A DNA stretch of 39,129 nt from a bacterium (GTDB lineage Bacteria > Armatimonadota > Zipacnadia > Zipacnadales > Zipacnadaceae): assembly GCA_030602615.1 (NCBI GenBank), contig JAUVZM010000019.1, forward strand, positions 1 through 39,129, given 5' to 3'. Within the stretch, counting starts at the first letter, position 1. Every line of letters begins with the position of its first letter. The notes under the pieces were generated by a model. The model was not told the DNA's origin. It saw nothing but the letters and a program-made list of their open reading frames with translations, and did no database searches. The position numbers were made by a program, and so were the translations under genes. Below are positions 1-12,100 of this stretch, in pieces.

Positions 1-96
1 CAACAACGTACCTTTACCACCGAGCAGATTGCTCCATTGATCGAAGAGGCCCGCGAGAAGATTGCTGCGTCTTTGGCAGAGGAGGAGTCGAGATAG
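1..96 (+). CDS. C-terminal end of an unidentified protein (partial)
   Basis: Frame 1 is open from the first base to a TAG at 94-96, giving 31 residues that end in a charged, helix-like stretch (TEQIAPLIEEAREKIAASLA, then EEESR). The start lies outside the window. The composition and clean frame look coding, but the tail is too short to assign to a family, so no function is proposed. A hairpin follows 12 bases after the stop. Confidence 0.6.
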   Translation, partial: QQRTFTTEQIAPLIEEAREKIAASLAEEESR

Positions 97-108
97 CAAT
101 ACGGCTGA

Positions 109-129
109 GCCTGCTTTTCGAAAGTGGGC
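109..129 (+). terminator. Hairpin after the partial gene, possible terminator
   Basis: Bases 109-117 can pair with 121-129 (9 pairs including two G-U, 3-base loop). GCCTGC at 109-114 can alternatively pair with GCAGGC at 147-152. No U-run follows, so this is not a canonical intrinsic terminator. It could be a 3' end-stabilising structure or chance pairing. Confidence 0.25.
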
Positions 130-225
130 AACCGATGCCAACCATAGCAGGCGGGTCACGGGGATCGTTTTATCCTGAAGTTGGCGCAGAATCCCGCGCT
201 ATCTGCCATATATTGCTCGAGTTAG

Positions 226-254
226 TTGACAAAGACTTCCTGTATCATTATAAT
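226..254 (+). promoter_or_regulatory. Consensus sigma-70/sigma-A promoter for hpt-rho
   Basis: TTGACA at 226-231 and TATAAT at 249-254 are both perfect consensus hexamers separated by 17 bases. The predicted transcription start is near 261. The first gene downstream is hpt, so the transcript would carry a leader of about 365 nt. A strong promoter fits a housekeeping hpt-rho unit. Confidence 0.8.
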
Positions 255-625
255 ACTGTATGATTCATGGTAACCCTCGGCTGATTTTCACGCCTTCCAG
301 AGTTTGATATATCAATAGCGAAACTGCGACGAGTAGGTACACCTCCTCTTTCTGCTGGCGTTCCGAGGTAGGTTTAGATATGGGCGGCCGGTTACAGTTA
401 CGACCTAATGGTTTCTTTAGTTAATCCTTCACGTAGTTTCCATAGTGTGTGTGGTTCCCCCGTGGGTTGTTGAGCTGGTGGTAGGCGAGCCGATGGCAAA
501 CCTTGAAGATTTGAGCTTTATGGCCAATATACGAGATAGACTTCTCCATGGGGGAAAGACCAGCTATCATCGTCGGGCAGTGTACTCCCGCAATATTGCA
601 GCAGGCTGCGCTTAGAGGGTCATCG
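255..625 (+). other. Long non-coding leader upstream of hpt
   Basis: This stretch lies between the promoter and the preferred hpt start and holds no convincing gene. It contains a perfect 12-bp palindrome at 304-315 and a short potential stem (ACCTC 341-345 with GAGGT 365-369). I looked for T-box, purine, guanidine, tmRNA and RNase P signatures and found none of their conserved cores. The upstream part, 97-225, shows only the hairpin at 109-129. Confidence 0.4.
304..315. promoter_or_regulatory. 12-bp palindrome, possible operator
   Basis: TTGATATATCAA is a perfect palindrome lying about 45 bases downstream of the predicted start of the hpt-rho transcript. That position would suit a roadblock repressor site. 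AT-rich palindromes of this length also occur by chance, and no cognate regulator is identified. Confidence 0.25.
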
Positions 626-1192
626 GTGCCATACTGCGACGGAGACATCATTGAAGTAATTATTACCCAACAGCAGATTGCTGCGCGCATCGCCGAGCTT
701 GCCCAGCAGATTGCTGCTGATTATCGGGATAAGCAGTTGGTGCTGATAGGGGTGCTTACGGGCAGCTTTGTGTTCCTGTCCGATCTGATGCGCCAGCTCG
801 ACAGGCCCTGCGAAGTTGATTTCCTGGATGCTTCCAGCTATGGAAACAGTACAGTCTCCCGCGGTCAGGTCTCGATTACCACGAGCTTGAATTTGTCGCT
901 GACTGGTAAGGATGTACTGGTTATTGAAGATATTGTTGACAGCGGTCGGACAGTTTCCGAGTTGGTGCGGTTGCTCCAGGCTCACCACCCTGCTTCTGTG
1001 AAGGTTTGTACGCTGATAGACAAGCCCGCCCGCCGGGAGATACCTGTGGAACTTGACTATATCGGTTTCGTGATTCCTGACCAATTTGTGGTGGGCTACG
1101 GTCTGGATTATGCCCAGTGCTTTCGCAATTTGCCCTTTGTAGCAGTGCTTGATGAAGATGTTGCAGTACCCAAACCACCAACCAGTGAGTAA
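626..1192 (+). CDS. hpt: Hypoxanthine (guanine) phosphoribosyltransferase
   Basis: Purine salvage enzyme that joins hypoxanthine or guanine to PRPP to give IMP or GMP in the cytoplasm. The type I PRTase PRPP loop is clear (IEDIVDSGRT, about residues 100-109), as are the flexible-loop region (SSYGNSTVSRG) and the upstream GVLTGSFVFLSDL motif typical of HPRT. I prefer the GTG at 626: AGAGGG lies six bases upstream, the product is 188 residues (the family is about 180), and it begins shortly before the conserved DIIEVIIT segment. An in-frame ATG at 548 would add 26 residues unlike the family and has no good ribosome site. rho follows 18 bases after the stop, so the two are probably co-transcribed. 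The family is certain; the start is likely but not proven. Confidence 0.9.
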   Translation: MPYCDGDIIEVIITQQQIAARIAELAQQIAADYRDKQLVLIGVLTGSFVFLSDLMRQLDRPCEVDFLDASSYGNSTVSRGQVSITTSLNLSLTGKDVLVIEDIVDSGRTVSELVRLLQAHHPASVKVCTLIDKPARREIPVELDYIGFVIPDQFVVGYGLDYAQCFRNLPFVAVLDEDVAVPKPPTSE

Positions 1193-1210
1193 GCTGTCGA
1201 GAGGTGCGCT

Positions 1211-2473
1211 ATGTTAGACCTATCAGATCTGAAGGAAAAGACGGTAGACGAGCTGAAAGAAGTGGCCGCTACTATGGATGTGGCTGGCTACTCGAACCTT
1301 AAGAAATTTGACCTGTGTATGAAGATACTTAAGGCCCAAAGTGAACAAGATGGGAATAAGTATCAGTACGGAGTCCTGGAGGTGCAGGCTGACGGGCGCG
1401 GCTACCTGCGGGTCAACGGTTACGTGCCGGATCCGGCTGTGGATGTCTACGTTGCTGACAGCCAGATTCGCCGTTTCGACCTGCGCACTGGTGACGTGAT
1501 TAGCGGACCGGTGCGGCCGCCTAAGAACAGCGAGCGCTACTGGTCACTGCTGCGGGTGCAGACCATCAACGGCGTCCCTCCTGAAGAGGTTGGGCACCGC
1601 CCTGACTTCGAAGACCTTACCCCGGTTTATCCGGATGAGCGCATTCACCTGGAGACCGACGACCCCACCAACATAACGGGCCGCTTGCTGGACATCATAA
1701 CTCCAATCGGCCGGGGACAACGGGGCCTGATTGTCTCGCCTCCTAAAGCCGGTAAGACCACCATCATTAAGCAGCTTGCTAACTGCATGACCGCCAACTA
1801 TGACGACCTGCGCTTGCTGATCCTGCTTGTTGATGAGCGCCCCGAGGAGGTCACTGATATTGCCCGGTCGGTTGAAGGCGAGGTCATCAGTTCCACTTTC
1901 GACGAACTGCCGGAAAACCATATGAGAGTCGCCGAGCTTGTTCTAACTCGTGCCAAGCGCCTCGTCGAGCAAGGGGAGGACGTGGTGGTGCTACTGGACA
2001 GCATTACCCGCCTGTCACGGGCCAGCAACCTGACTATAGACCCTAGTGGTCGAACGCTCTCCGGAGGGCTAGATCCCATCGCGCTATATCGACCCAAGAG
2101 CTTCCTCGGTGCGGCTCGGAACATCGAAGCAGGCGGAAGTCTCACCATCCTGGCCACTATTCTCGTCGAAACAGGCAGCCGTATGGACGATATGATCTTC
2201 GAGGAATTCAAAGCAACCGGCAATCTTGATCTGATACTCTCCCGGGACCTGGCCGACCGGGGAATATTCCCGGCAGTGGACATCATCCGTTCTTCTACCC
2301 GGCATCAGGAGCTGCTGTTCAATGATGAGGAGATGCAGTCCGTATATCAGCTTCGCCAGGCATTGCACAACATGGAACCTCCTGAGGCTCTGGAAACTCT
2401 ATTGGCCGGGCTGGGCAAGATGAAGACTAACGCCGAGTTCCTCCAGATGGCTGCTGAGTCGTTCGCCAGATAA
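1211..2473 (+). CDS. rho: Transcription termination factor Rho
   Basis: Hexameric RNA-dependent ATPase that ends transcription at rut-dependent sites. The 420 residues match the usual length. An N-terminal helical Rho_N segment (about 1-45) is followed by the RNA-binding cold-shock-like domain (about 50-125: YGVLEVQADGRGYLR) and a RecA-type motor. The P-loop is SPPKAGKTT (about 176-184), Walker B ends at VVVLLDSITRL (about 258-268), and the hexamer-pore region follows. Purine-rich GAGAGG precedes the ATG. It lies directly behind hpt. The window has almost no intrinsic terminators with U-runs, which would suit an organism relying on Rho, although that is inference. No unusual insertion is present in the RNA-binding domain. 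Confidence 0.98.
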   Translation: MLDLSDLKEKTVDELKEVAATMDVAGYSNLKKFDLCMKILKAQSEQDGNKYQYGVLEVQADGRGYLRVNGYVPDPAVDVYVADSQIRRFDLRTGDVISGPVRPPKNSERYWSLLRVQTINGVPPEEVGHRPDFEDLTPVYPDERIHLETDDPTNITGRLLDIITPIGRGQRGLIVSPPKAGKTTIIKQLANCMTANYDDLRLLILLVDERPEEVTDIARSVEGEVISSTFDELPENHMRVAELVLTRAKRLVEQGEDVVVLLDSITRLSRASNLTIDPSGRTLSGGLDPIALYRPKSFLGAARNIEAGGSLTILATILVETGSRMDDMIFEEFKATGNLDLILSRDLADRGIFPAVDIIRSSTRHQELLFNDEEMQSVYQLRQALHNMEPPEALETLLAGLGKMKTNAEFLQMAAESFAR

Positions 2474-2517
2474 CTCCATTACGTCCCGAAGCAGGACCGA
2501 ACGGAGCTGAACCCAAA

Positions 2518-2763
2518 ATGGCAGATGTCACTGTCCCTCAGCGAGCGTTGCCCGGCTCGCTGATACTTTGCCTGCTGCTAGCCACCAGCGCAATCCTCAC
2601 CTCTTGTCGGCCCCAATACTCGTCGGACCGGCGGCTGGCTGGACGGATTGCTGCGCTGTATAGTGCTGCCGATGAAGCGGAACCCCGCGCTATAGTGGAG
2701 CCTTTCAACAACCGGCGGATGGCAGCAATCCTTCGCGAGAAGGCGGAGGCTATGGCAAAATAG
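2518..2763 (+). CDS. Small putative lipoprotein, unknown function
   Basis: This 81-residue protein has a hydrophobic N-terminal segment (about 13-28) ending in a lipobox, LTSC, with the lipidated Cys at about residue 30; the mature part would be about 51 residues. The mature sequence is charged, predicted helical and matches no family I recognise. GGAG lies 11 bases before the ATG. The stop is only two bases before the glycosyltransferase start, so the two genes look translationally linked. It could be an envelope accessory to that glycosyltransferase, which is inference only. The lipobox and tight spacing argue that it is a real gene. Confidence 0.6.
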   Translation: MADVTVPQRALPGSLILCLLLATSAILTSCRPQYSSDRRLAGRIAALYSAADEAEPRAIVEPFNNRRMAAILREKAEAMAK

Positions 2764-2765
2764 CT

Positions 2766-3935
2766 ATGCGAGTAGCCATCTTCACCAATACATATCACCC
2801 GGCCGTCAACGGCGTGGCTAACTGTGTGGCTGCGTATCGGGAGGGACTGCTTGATGCTGGCCACGAGGTCACTGTCTTTGCGCCAGCTCCCCAAGAATAC
2901 GATTCGCGCAGTGATCCCGACAATATTTCCCGCTTTCCGGCGTTGCCGCTTCCCCTGGACATGGACTATTCCATTGCTATGCCGTATTCCTCTGCGGTGA
3001 TGAAAGCTCTTCGGGGTCGCCAGTTTGATGTTGTCCATACTCAGCACCCGGTGTGGGTGGGAGCCTGGGGGGCCTGGTATGCGCGCTGGAGTGACATACC
3101 GCTGGTCACCACCGTTCACACTGAGTACGAACTGTTTGCCCCGCTGGTTCCCCTGCCCACTGCCCTGGTCGAGATGTATCTGAATCTGCGGGTAACCTCT
3201 TACTGCAACAAATGCCAGGTAGTGACCACGCCGGTCCAATCCACTCGTCGCCGGCTCGAAGAACAGGGCGTCACTACGCCGGTCGAGATCCTGCCTAATC
3301 CCATTCGAGTCAGCAATTTTGCCGGGGTAGACGGCAGTAGGGTACGCCAGGAGTTGGGCATTGGCGATGAAGTGGTGTTGATTGGCTTCGTTGGGCGGCT
3401 GTCGCGTGAGAAGAACCTGAGAGTGTTGGTCGAAGCCGTCGGACGGGTGCTGGGCCAGCGCAAAGAAGCTGCCTTCGTGTTGGTGGGAGCCGGACCAGAA
3501 ATGGAGAACATTAGACGGCAGGTCCGTGACATCCCTGGGGGGAAGAGCGTTTCCCTTGTTGGTAGTGTCCCCTATGAAGATATTCCGCCTTATCAGGCGG
3601 CTATAGATGTCATGGTGACGACTAGTCTGAGTGAGACACAACCGCTGGCGTATACGGAGGCGATGGCCGCCGGCACACCGATTGTGGCTCTGCGGACACC
3701 GGGTGCCGCAGATATGGTTGACGACGGCGTCAATGGCCTGCTTAGTGAAGTCGAAGATGGCCCTAAGGGACTGGCCCAGAAGGTATTGAGACTGGTGGAT
3801 GATTCCGCCCTGCGTAGCAAATTGGCCCAGGGGGCGCACCAGTCAGCTCAGCAATTTGACGTGGCCCATGTAACTGATCGATTGGTGGCTATCTACAATC
3901 GCGCCCTCGAGCTAGGCGGCGAGTTGGCACTATAG
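2766..3935 (+). CDS. GT4-family glycosyltransferase (GT-B fold)
   Basis: Retaining GT-B enzyme, most likely transferring a sugar from a nucleotide donor to a lipid or polysaccharide acceptor at the cytoplasmic membrane face. The N-terminal Rossmann half begins MRVAIFTNTYHPAVNGVAN, the glycine-rich loop pattern of GT4 enzymes. The donor-binding half has FVGRLSREKN, then the E-x7-E motif (SETQPLAYTEAMAAGTP, glutamates near 290 and 298). Length (389) is normal. It resembles the group containing MgtA/PimB-like and diacylglycerol glucosyltransferases, but the substrate cannot be read from sequence. It follows a putative lipoprotein gene by two bases. A leader of about 195 bases separates it from carB. 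Confidence 0.9.
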   Translation: MRVAIFTNTYHPAVNGVANCVAAYREGLLDAGHEVTVFAPAPQEYDSRSDPDNISRFPALPLPLDMDYSIAMPYSSAVMKALRGRQFDVVHTQHPVWVGAWGAWYARWSDIPLVTTVHTEYELFAPLVPLPTALVEMYLNLRVTSYCNKCQVVTTPVQSTRRRLEEQGVTTPVEILPNPIRVSNFAGVDGSRVRQELGIGDEVVLIGFVGRLSREKNLRVLVEAVGRVLGQRKEAAFVLVGAGPEMENIRRQVRDIPGGKSVSLVGSVPYEDIPPYQAAIDVMVTTSLSETQPLAYTEAMAAGTPIVALRTPGAADMVDDGVNGLLSEVEDGPKGLAQKVLRLVDDSALRSKLAQGAHQSAQQFDVAHVTDRLVAIYNRALELGGELAL

Positions 3936-4130
3936 CTTAAACAGACGAGGCCTCTGCTCGGCAGCTTGGGCAGCTACTGATCTGTCTGCCGACCGGTGGG
4001 AAGGAACATCGGGGTTGGACAGCGAACTACGTGGAGGAAACTGCGCAGGCGTCTGCACTTGCACTGCCCAAACAGCCAGAAGCGGTAATCTGCGGCTAGT
4101 CTGCCTTACTTGGGCGAATTTGGGGTATCT
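3936..4130 (+). other. Structured-looking intergenic leader of carB
   Basis: No gene is visible here. A stem can form between 3989-3998 and 4007-4018 (10 pairs, two-base bulge) capped by the purine loop GGAAGGAA at 3999-4006. A competing stem pairs GGCAG 3969-3973 with CTGCC 3986-3990, and the two share 3989-3990, so they exclude each other. I see no PyrR-type loop, B12 box, SRP or RNase P core. No clear promoter was found, so carB may be transcribed from upstream. Confidence 0.35.
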
Positions 4131-7415
<3,285 letters not shown>

Positions 7416-7462
7416 GCATAGACAGTAAGCGTTGCCTTGGACAAAGGAGGGGGTCTAGTACA

Positions 7463-8089
7463 GTGGCACAGATTGATATTGACGAAGAGATTGAAAGATT
7501 CAAGAAGTCTGCCTACTTTGCCCAGGAGCGGGAGAACGAGAAAAAGGTCATCACCCGCTTCCAACCTATCTTCACTCCCGAAAATTTGGACAATCTTACG
7601 GCCGAGGATTTCAAATCGTTTCTCCGATCCAAGAATAATAAGCATTGGTGGGGCATCCAGCGGCAAAGTGGGCGATTGACGACCGATATGGGTCATCTTC
7701 GGAGTGCACTACGGATACTACTTGACGAAACCAAGCCGATTGAAGAACGCTTGGATACGCTTTTCCCCGCGAACAGGCCCAACTACATCAAGTTCCTGGG
7801 GCGCGCAGTCGCTACTCCCATCCTGCTCGTCGTCTATCCCAACAAGTACAGCGTGTACAATCGCAAAGTCGAGCTGTCTCTGAAAGCTTGTGATCTGCAT
7901 CCGGCCGAGCGCGGGATGAGTTTGGCCCAGCGATATGTGAAAGTCAACCAGGTATTGACAGATTTAGCCCAGCGCCACCATATTTCCCGATTCTTGCTTG
8001 ATTGGGTTTTTCATAGAATAACCGTACAGGTTGAGCACGGAAAGGGGCCGCCGTCACATTGGACGTCAGCAATGCACCCGGAACTGTAA
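7463..8089 (+). CDS. Orphan protein resembling the N-terminal domain of McrB-like AAA proteins
   Basis: This 208-residue protein has no AAA or nuclease motif. Its middle, about residues 33-185, recalls the helical N-terminal domain found in McrB-type AAA proteins and related restriction proteins: LDNLTAEDFKSFL, the KNNKHWWGIQRQ motif, an LLDETKPIEERL segment and VVYPNKYSVYN. The GTG at 7463 is well supported by AAAGGAGGGGG nine bases upstream. It lies between two housekeeping genes and overlaps mtnA by 31 bases. Its wording is more A+T-rich than its neighbours, which fits an acquired gene. It may be a remnant of a larger restriction-type protein or a stand-alone adaptor. The family link comes from memory of motif patterns, not a search. 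Confidence 0.65.
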   Translation: MAQIDIDEEIERFKKSAYFAQERENEKKVITRFQPIFTPENLDNLTAEDFKSFLRSKNNKHWWGIQRQSGRLTTDMGHLRSALRILLDETKPIEERLDTLFPANRPNYIKFLGRAVATPILLVVYPNKYSVYNRKVELSLKACDLHPAERGMSLAQRYVKVNQVLTDLAQRHHISRFLLDWVFHRITVQVEHGKGPPSHWTSAMHPEL

Positions 8090-9162
8090 CTTGGGCCGAG
8101 ACACGTGAGAGACCCGCTGTTCGCCTGATTGACCAGACTCTCTTGCCCGGCGAGCTGGTTCTGAAGGATTGCTATGTGCTTGAGGAGGTCTGCGAGGCTA
8201 TCAAATCGCTGCGCGTGCGCGGAGCACCGGCCATCGGCTGCAGTGCGGCATTGGGTGTAGCCCTGGCTGTGTACACCAGCGGGGCCGACTCCACCGGTGA
8301 GCTTGTTTCAGTCGTGGAGGAGGCCGCCGAGCAACTGGCGGCGACGCGACCGACCGCAGTGAACCTCTTCTGGGCCCTGGAACGGATGCGCCGGGTTGCC
8401 CAGGGATCCACTGATCTGCCCCCGGAGGCCTTTCGCCACGTGTTACTAGAAGAAGCTCAGGAGATTGTTGGCGATGATCTGGACCACTGCCGGCGCATAG
8501 GCGAGTATGGTGCCGAGCTTATTCCGCAAGGGGCTAACATTCTTACTCACTGCAACGCCGGGGCGCTGGCTACTGCCGGATATGGGACGGCTCTGGGAGT
8601 GATTCGCGCCGCTCACCAGCAGGGCAAAGATATACATGTCTGGGCCGACGAGACGCGGCCGCTGCTGCAGGGCGCCCGGCTCACCGCCTGGGAACTGGAG
8701 CAGGAGGGCATTGCTTGCACAATCATCTGCGACAGCGTTGCCGCTTCGCTTATGCAGGCGGGTAAGGTGGATTGTGTGGTGGTGGGGGCCGACCGCATCG
8801 CCGCCAATGGTGATGTTGCCAATAAGATTGGTACTTACGCAGTGGCGATAGCAGCCGACCGACACGATGTCCCCTTCTACGTCGCCGCGCCACTGTCAAC
8901 CCTGGATTTGTCGCTGGCGAGCGGTCAGGAAATTCCCATCGAGCAGCGCAGTCCCGAGGAGGTCTGCTACCTGGCCGGTCGGGTGGCCGCGCCGATATGT
9001 CCGGAGGGTGCTGATGTCTACAACCCGGCTTTTGATGTCACGCCCGCTGAGCTGATTGCGGCGATAATCACCGAAGTGGGGATCGCCCGTCAGCCACTGG
9101 CTGCCTCACTGGCGGGGCTTTCCTCCGGAGACTCCTCGACTGGCTCTTGTTCCTCTTCCTGA
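8059..9162 (+). CDS. mtnA: S-methyl-5-thioribose-1-phosphate isomerase
   Basis: Converts methylthioribose-1-phosphate to methylthioribulose-1-phosphate in methionine salvage; eIF2B-like fold. Diagnostic motifs are RVRGAPAIG, ILTHCNAGALATAGYGTALG (catalytic Cys), ADETRPLLQGARLTAWEL and VVGADRIAANGDVANKIGT (catalytic Asp). The start is a TTG at 8059 with AAAGGGG about 11 bases upstream; no ATG or GTG fits between it and the conserved VRLIDQTLLPGEL. It overlaps the preceding gene by 31 bases. The last roughly 24 codons overlap the end of the convergent S55 gene by 73 bases, giving a serine-rich tail beyond the usual family end. No other methionine-salvage gene is in the window. Confidence 0.93.
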   Translation: MDVSNAPGTVTWAETRERPAVRLIDQTLLPGELVLKDCYVLEEVCEAIKSLRVRGAPAIGCSAALGVALAVYTSGADSTGELVSVVEEAAEQLAATRPTAVNLFWALERMRRVAQGSTDLPPEAFRHVLLEEAQEIVGDDLDHCRRIGEYGAELIPQGANILTHCNAGALATAGYGTALGVIRAAHQQGKDIHVWADETRPLLQGARLTAWELEQEGIACTIICDSVAASLMQAGKVDCVVVGADRIAANGDVANKIGTYAVAIAADRHDVPFYVAAPLSTLDLSLASGQEIPIEQRSPEEVCYLAGRVAAPICPEGADVYNPAFDVTPAELIAAIITEVGIARQPLAASLAGLSSGDSSTGSCSSS

Positions 9163-12100
9163 GGGGCCTCCGGCTTTTCTTCATCTTCGGCAATATCCTC
9201 TTCAGAGATCCAGGGCAGGTGCACCTTCTGATCCGTGGTGTTGCCGGCCTCATCCCACACCCGCACTACGATCTGCTCTGCATCCTCGGGGAGCTGTCCA
9301 GTAGCTATCTCGAAGCTTTCGATCAGTTCGTCGTAGGCGCCATCGGCGGGCTGAGCTGCCCACCACTCATCACTATCCTCGACTTGCCAGGAGACTGAGG
9401 CGATGGCAGTCTGCTCGTCGCTGGCAATGCCTTCCAGGCTTACCTTAGCCTCTTCCTGCTCGCCGCGCGGCGGCTGCATTCTCAGCATTGGCGGTTCGTT
9501 GTCAATGCGTACACCGGTGACTACCTGACTTACTTGCCACTGGCTGTCCGGATTGCTGGGCCGGTCGGTTATGGTTATTTTGATCTCGTAATTGCCGGGT
9601 TCCTGTTCGGTCGTGTCCAGTTCGTATGAGTCTTCTTGGATAGGGCCGGCGATCTGTTCCCATTCTCCGTCGGTCGGCCGCAGATACACGGTGGCGGCAA
9701 TATTGTCATCGTCCGGGTCATCCGCTGACCATTCGATCTTGGCTTTGTTGCGCAGCGCTGCGCCCTGGGTGGGAGCCTTTACCTTCAGCTTGGGCTTCTG
9801 GTTGGCAGGCAGATAGCTGATTCTTATGGCTTTCAAACGAGTATTGGCATTCTCGGTATCCGCCGGAACCTGCACGCGGTATTGCAGGTAACGCCCGGCC
9901 GGCACATCAATTTGCATGCCGCTGTGATACGGACGCGACCAGCTACTCCAACTGCCCTCGTCGCGGTCGCGAGTGTTGCCCGAGCGGCAGTGGACCACGA
10001 CCTCACTGGCCTGCTGGCCTTGCGCCCACCATCGGACGCGCTGCCACTGGCTCAGACGCTCTGCATCCAGTACATCCGAGATATACCGGCCAGTCTCAGC
10101 GCCAGACAAGTTGCATGAAAGCAGCCGGCCGGGGTTGTTGCCGCCGGCGAAGAGCAGACCTTTGCCTCCGGCGGCCAGACACAGGATCGCTCCCGCGTCT
10201 TTGTTGCGATAGACCGTAGTACAGTGTTCATCGTCGGTGAACGTGAGGATGATTCCCTTCGAGGCCGCCCCGCCGTAGACGCGTCCGTCGGCCGCCAGTA
10301 GCGCCAATACAGGGTGTTCGCTATTCTGGTAGATAGCCTGCGGGATGCCGGCCGAATCAATGCGATACACGTAGCCCTTGCTACGCTCACCAAATGTCGC
10401 CGCATACAGCGCGCCATTGCAAGAGACCAGATCTGCTATATCATTGTCACCGGCGTCGAGCACTCCCAGAAGTTGTCGCTGCTGGCCTATCTGGTAGACA
10501 GCGCCGGGCGCCGAGGTGCCTGCGTAGACGACTCCGTCGCGTACAGCGAGGCACAGGACATGGGATTGGGGCACATCAGCGTATAGCGAGTATTTGCCCT
10601 GTTCGTCAACCAGGTAGATGAGTCCGTGCGGGCCGGTGGCGACCAGCAGGCCACCGTTAGGCGCTGGCAGGATGTCCCATATGTATTCGGCGGGAAGCTC
10701 ACAGAATACCTCGCCCTGGTCCTGCTGGGTGATGAGAAAGATCTTCCCCTCCCCGCAGGTCCCTGCGTACAACTGGCCGTCGCTGCCGACCAGAAGCGCG
10801 CTGACCGGCGCTTCCCCGGCTTCAAAGTAAGTTATGAGTTTGCCCTCCTGCCAGGCATATATGTCCCCGTCACTCGCCTCTCCAGCAAAGACAGTGCCTG
10901 ACGAGTCCACAGCCAGGCTCCACCAGGTATTGCCCGGTGCTGTCACCTCCACTTGCCACGGGGGCGTGGTAATCAGCAGGCCGTCGTCGCGCACACCCAG
11001 GCCGGCGAGAGTGCCATCTTCGTAGTCTTCAGGTGAATCGTGCAGCCACGAGCTACTGCCCCGAATGACCTTGCCATCGGCCTCCTTCTCTTCTTCCTTT
11101 GCTTCAGTCTTCTTTTCTTCTTCGGTCTCACCGGGAGCTTCCTGCTTGGCTTTTTCCAGTAGTTCCTTGATCTCCTCGGGCATCGGGGGCATTTCGGGCT
11201 GGAGCTGTTTGACTGCTGGCGGTAGTGGGGGCTGATCCACCTGCTTGCTGGCAAAAGCAGAGCGGGCCCACCACATTGCCGACGGCACCCGGCCGCTTGC
11301 AATGGCTCCAACCCATTCTGAGCTTTCCCCGGTGCTGGGCATCGCCGGGCCACCTGGGCCAGGGGGGGCCCCCCTCGACGGTATTCTTAGTGTGGCCCGC
11401 TCGCCCTGGCGATCTTCCGTCGGTAGCATCATCACGGCCAGGCCGTCCAGCACATACGGGGTATCAATGACCTCGGACAGTTCCGAGTAGCCTGTGGCGA
11501 TGTCCGTACGCGTAGCTGATGAGATGACAGACACTGCTGTCTTCGGCAGATTGTTGAGCAGTATATCGCCGATTCGCAAGCCCACCGTGGGCATGGCAGC
11601 CAGCGTTAGCAGTTGCGTGTTTTGCTCCCTCTGCTGGTACTCGTTGATGACTGTTTCCAGCTTATTAAACTCCGGGGTCAACAGCCGGAGGGTCGAGCGC
11701 AGCATCCAGCCGTAGCCGCCGCTGCTGACCGCCAGGCGCAGGTAGCCTTTGGGCAGCTCCAGAGGCATATGCAGCCGAACCACTTTCTCAGTTGCTTCTT
11801 CACCGATCGGGCGGATTAGCACATGCAAAGTGACGTCTTCTCCAGCGCGAGCGACGGCCTCTTCGGCCCAGACTCGCTCAATAGTGGCAGTGCGGTTCTC
11901 GCGGCTGATCGTGGCGGACAGTTTTACGGCGCTGACCCGCTGGGGGGTGAAGCGATTCTTCTCCAGCAGCGTGACCGTCGACAGCATATCCCATAGGATG
12001 TCGAAAGACGGTTCCCCTTGGTATGCGAAGGTATCGGTTCGGCTGACCGTCGAACCTTTTTCGCCCTCGACGGTAAAGGAGACTTCCACGGTGCCTTCGT

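Noticed and set aside
316-420. Possible T-box leader (GACGAGTAGGTA resembles the 5' part of some T-boxes)
   Set aside because: The invariant T-box sequence with GGTGGNACCGCG and an antiterminator are absent, and hpt is not a typical T-box target.
2538-3839. A 433-codon open frame on the minus strand across the lipoprotein and GT4 genes
   Set aside because: Its translation is low-complexity and matches nothing, while the plus strand encodes a complete GT4 enzyme with motifs. It is an antisense shadow caused by high GC.
3936-4130. Cobalamin riboswitch, SRP RNA or RNase P RNA upstream of carB
   Set aside because: Only short resemblances (GGAGGAAACT, GGAAGGAA, CTAGTCTGCC). The conserved cores are missing and the interval is too short for RNase P.
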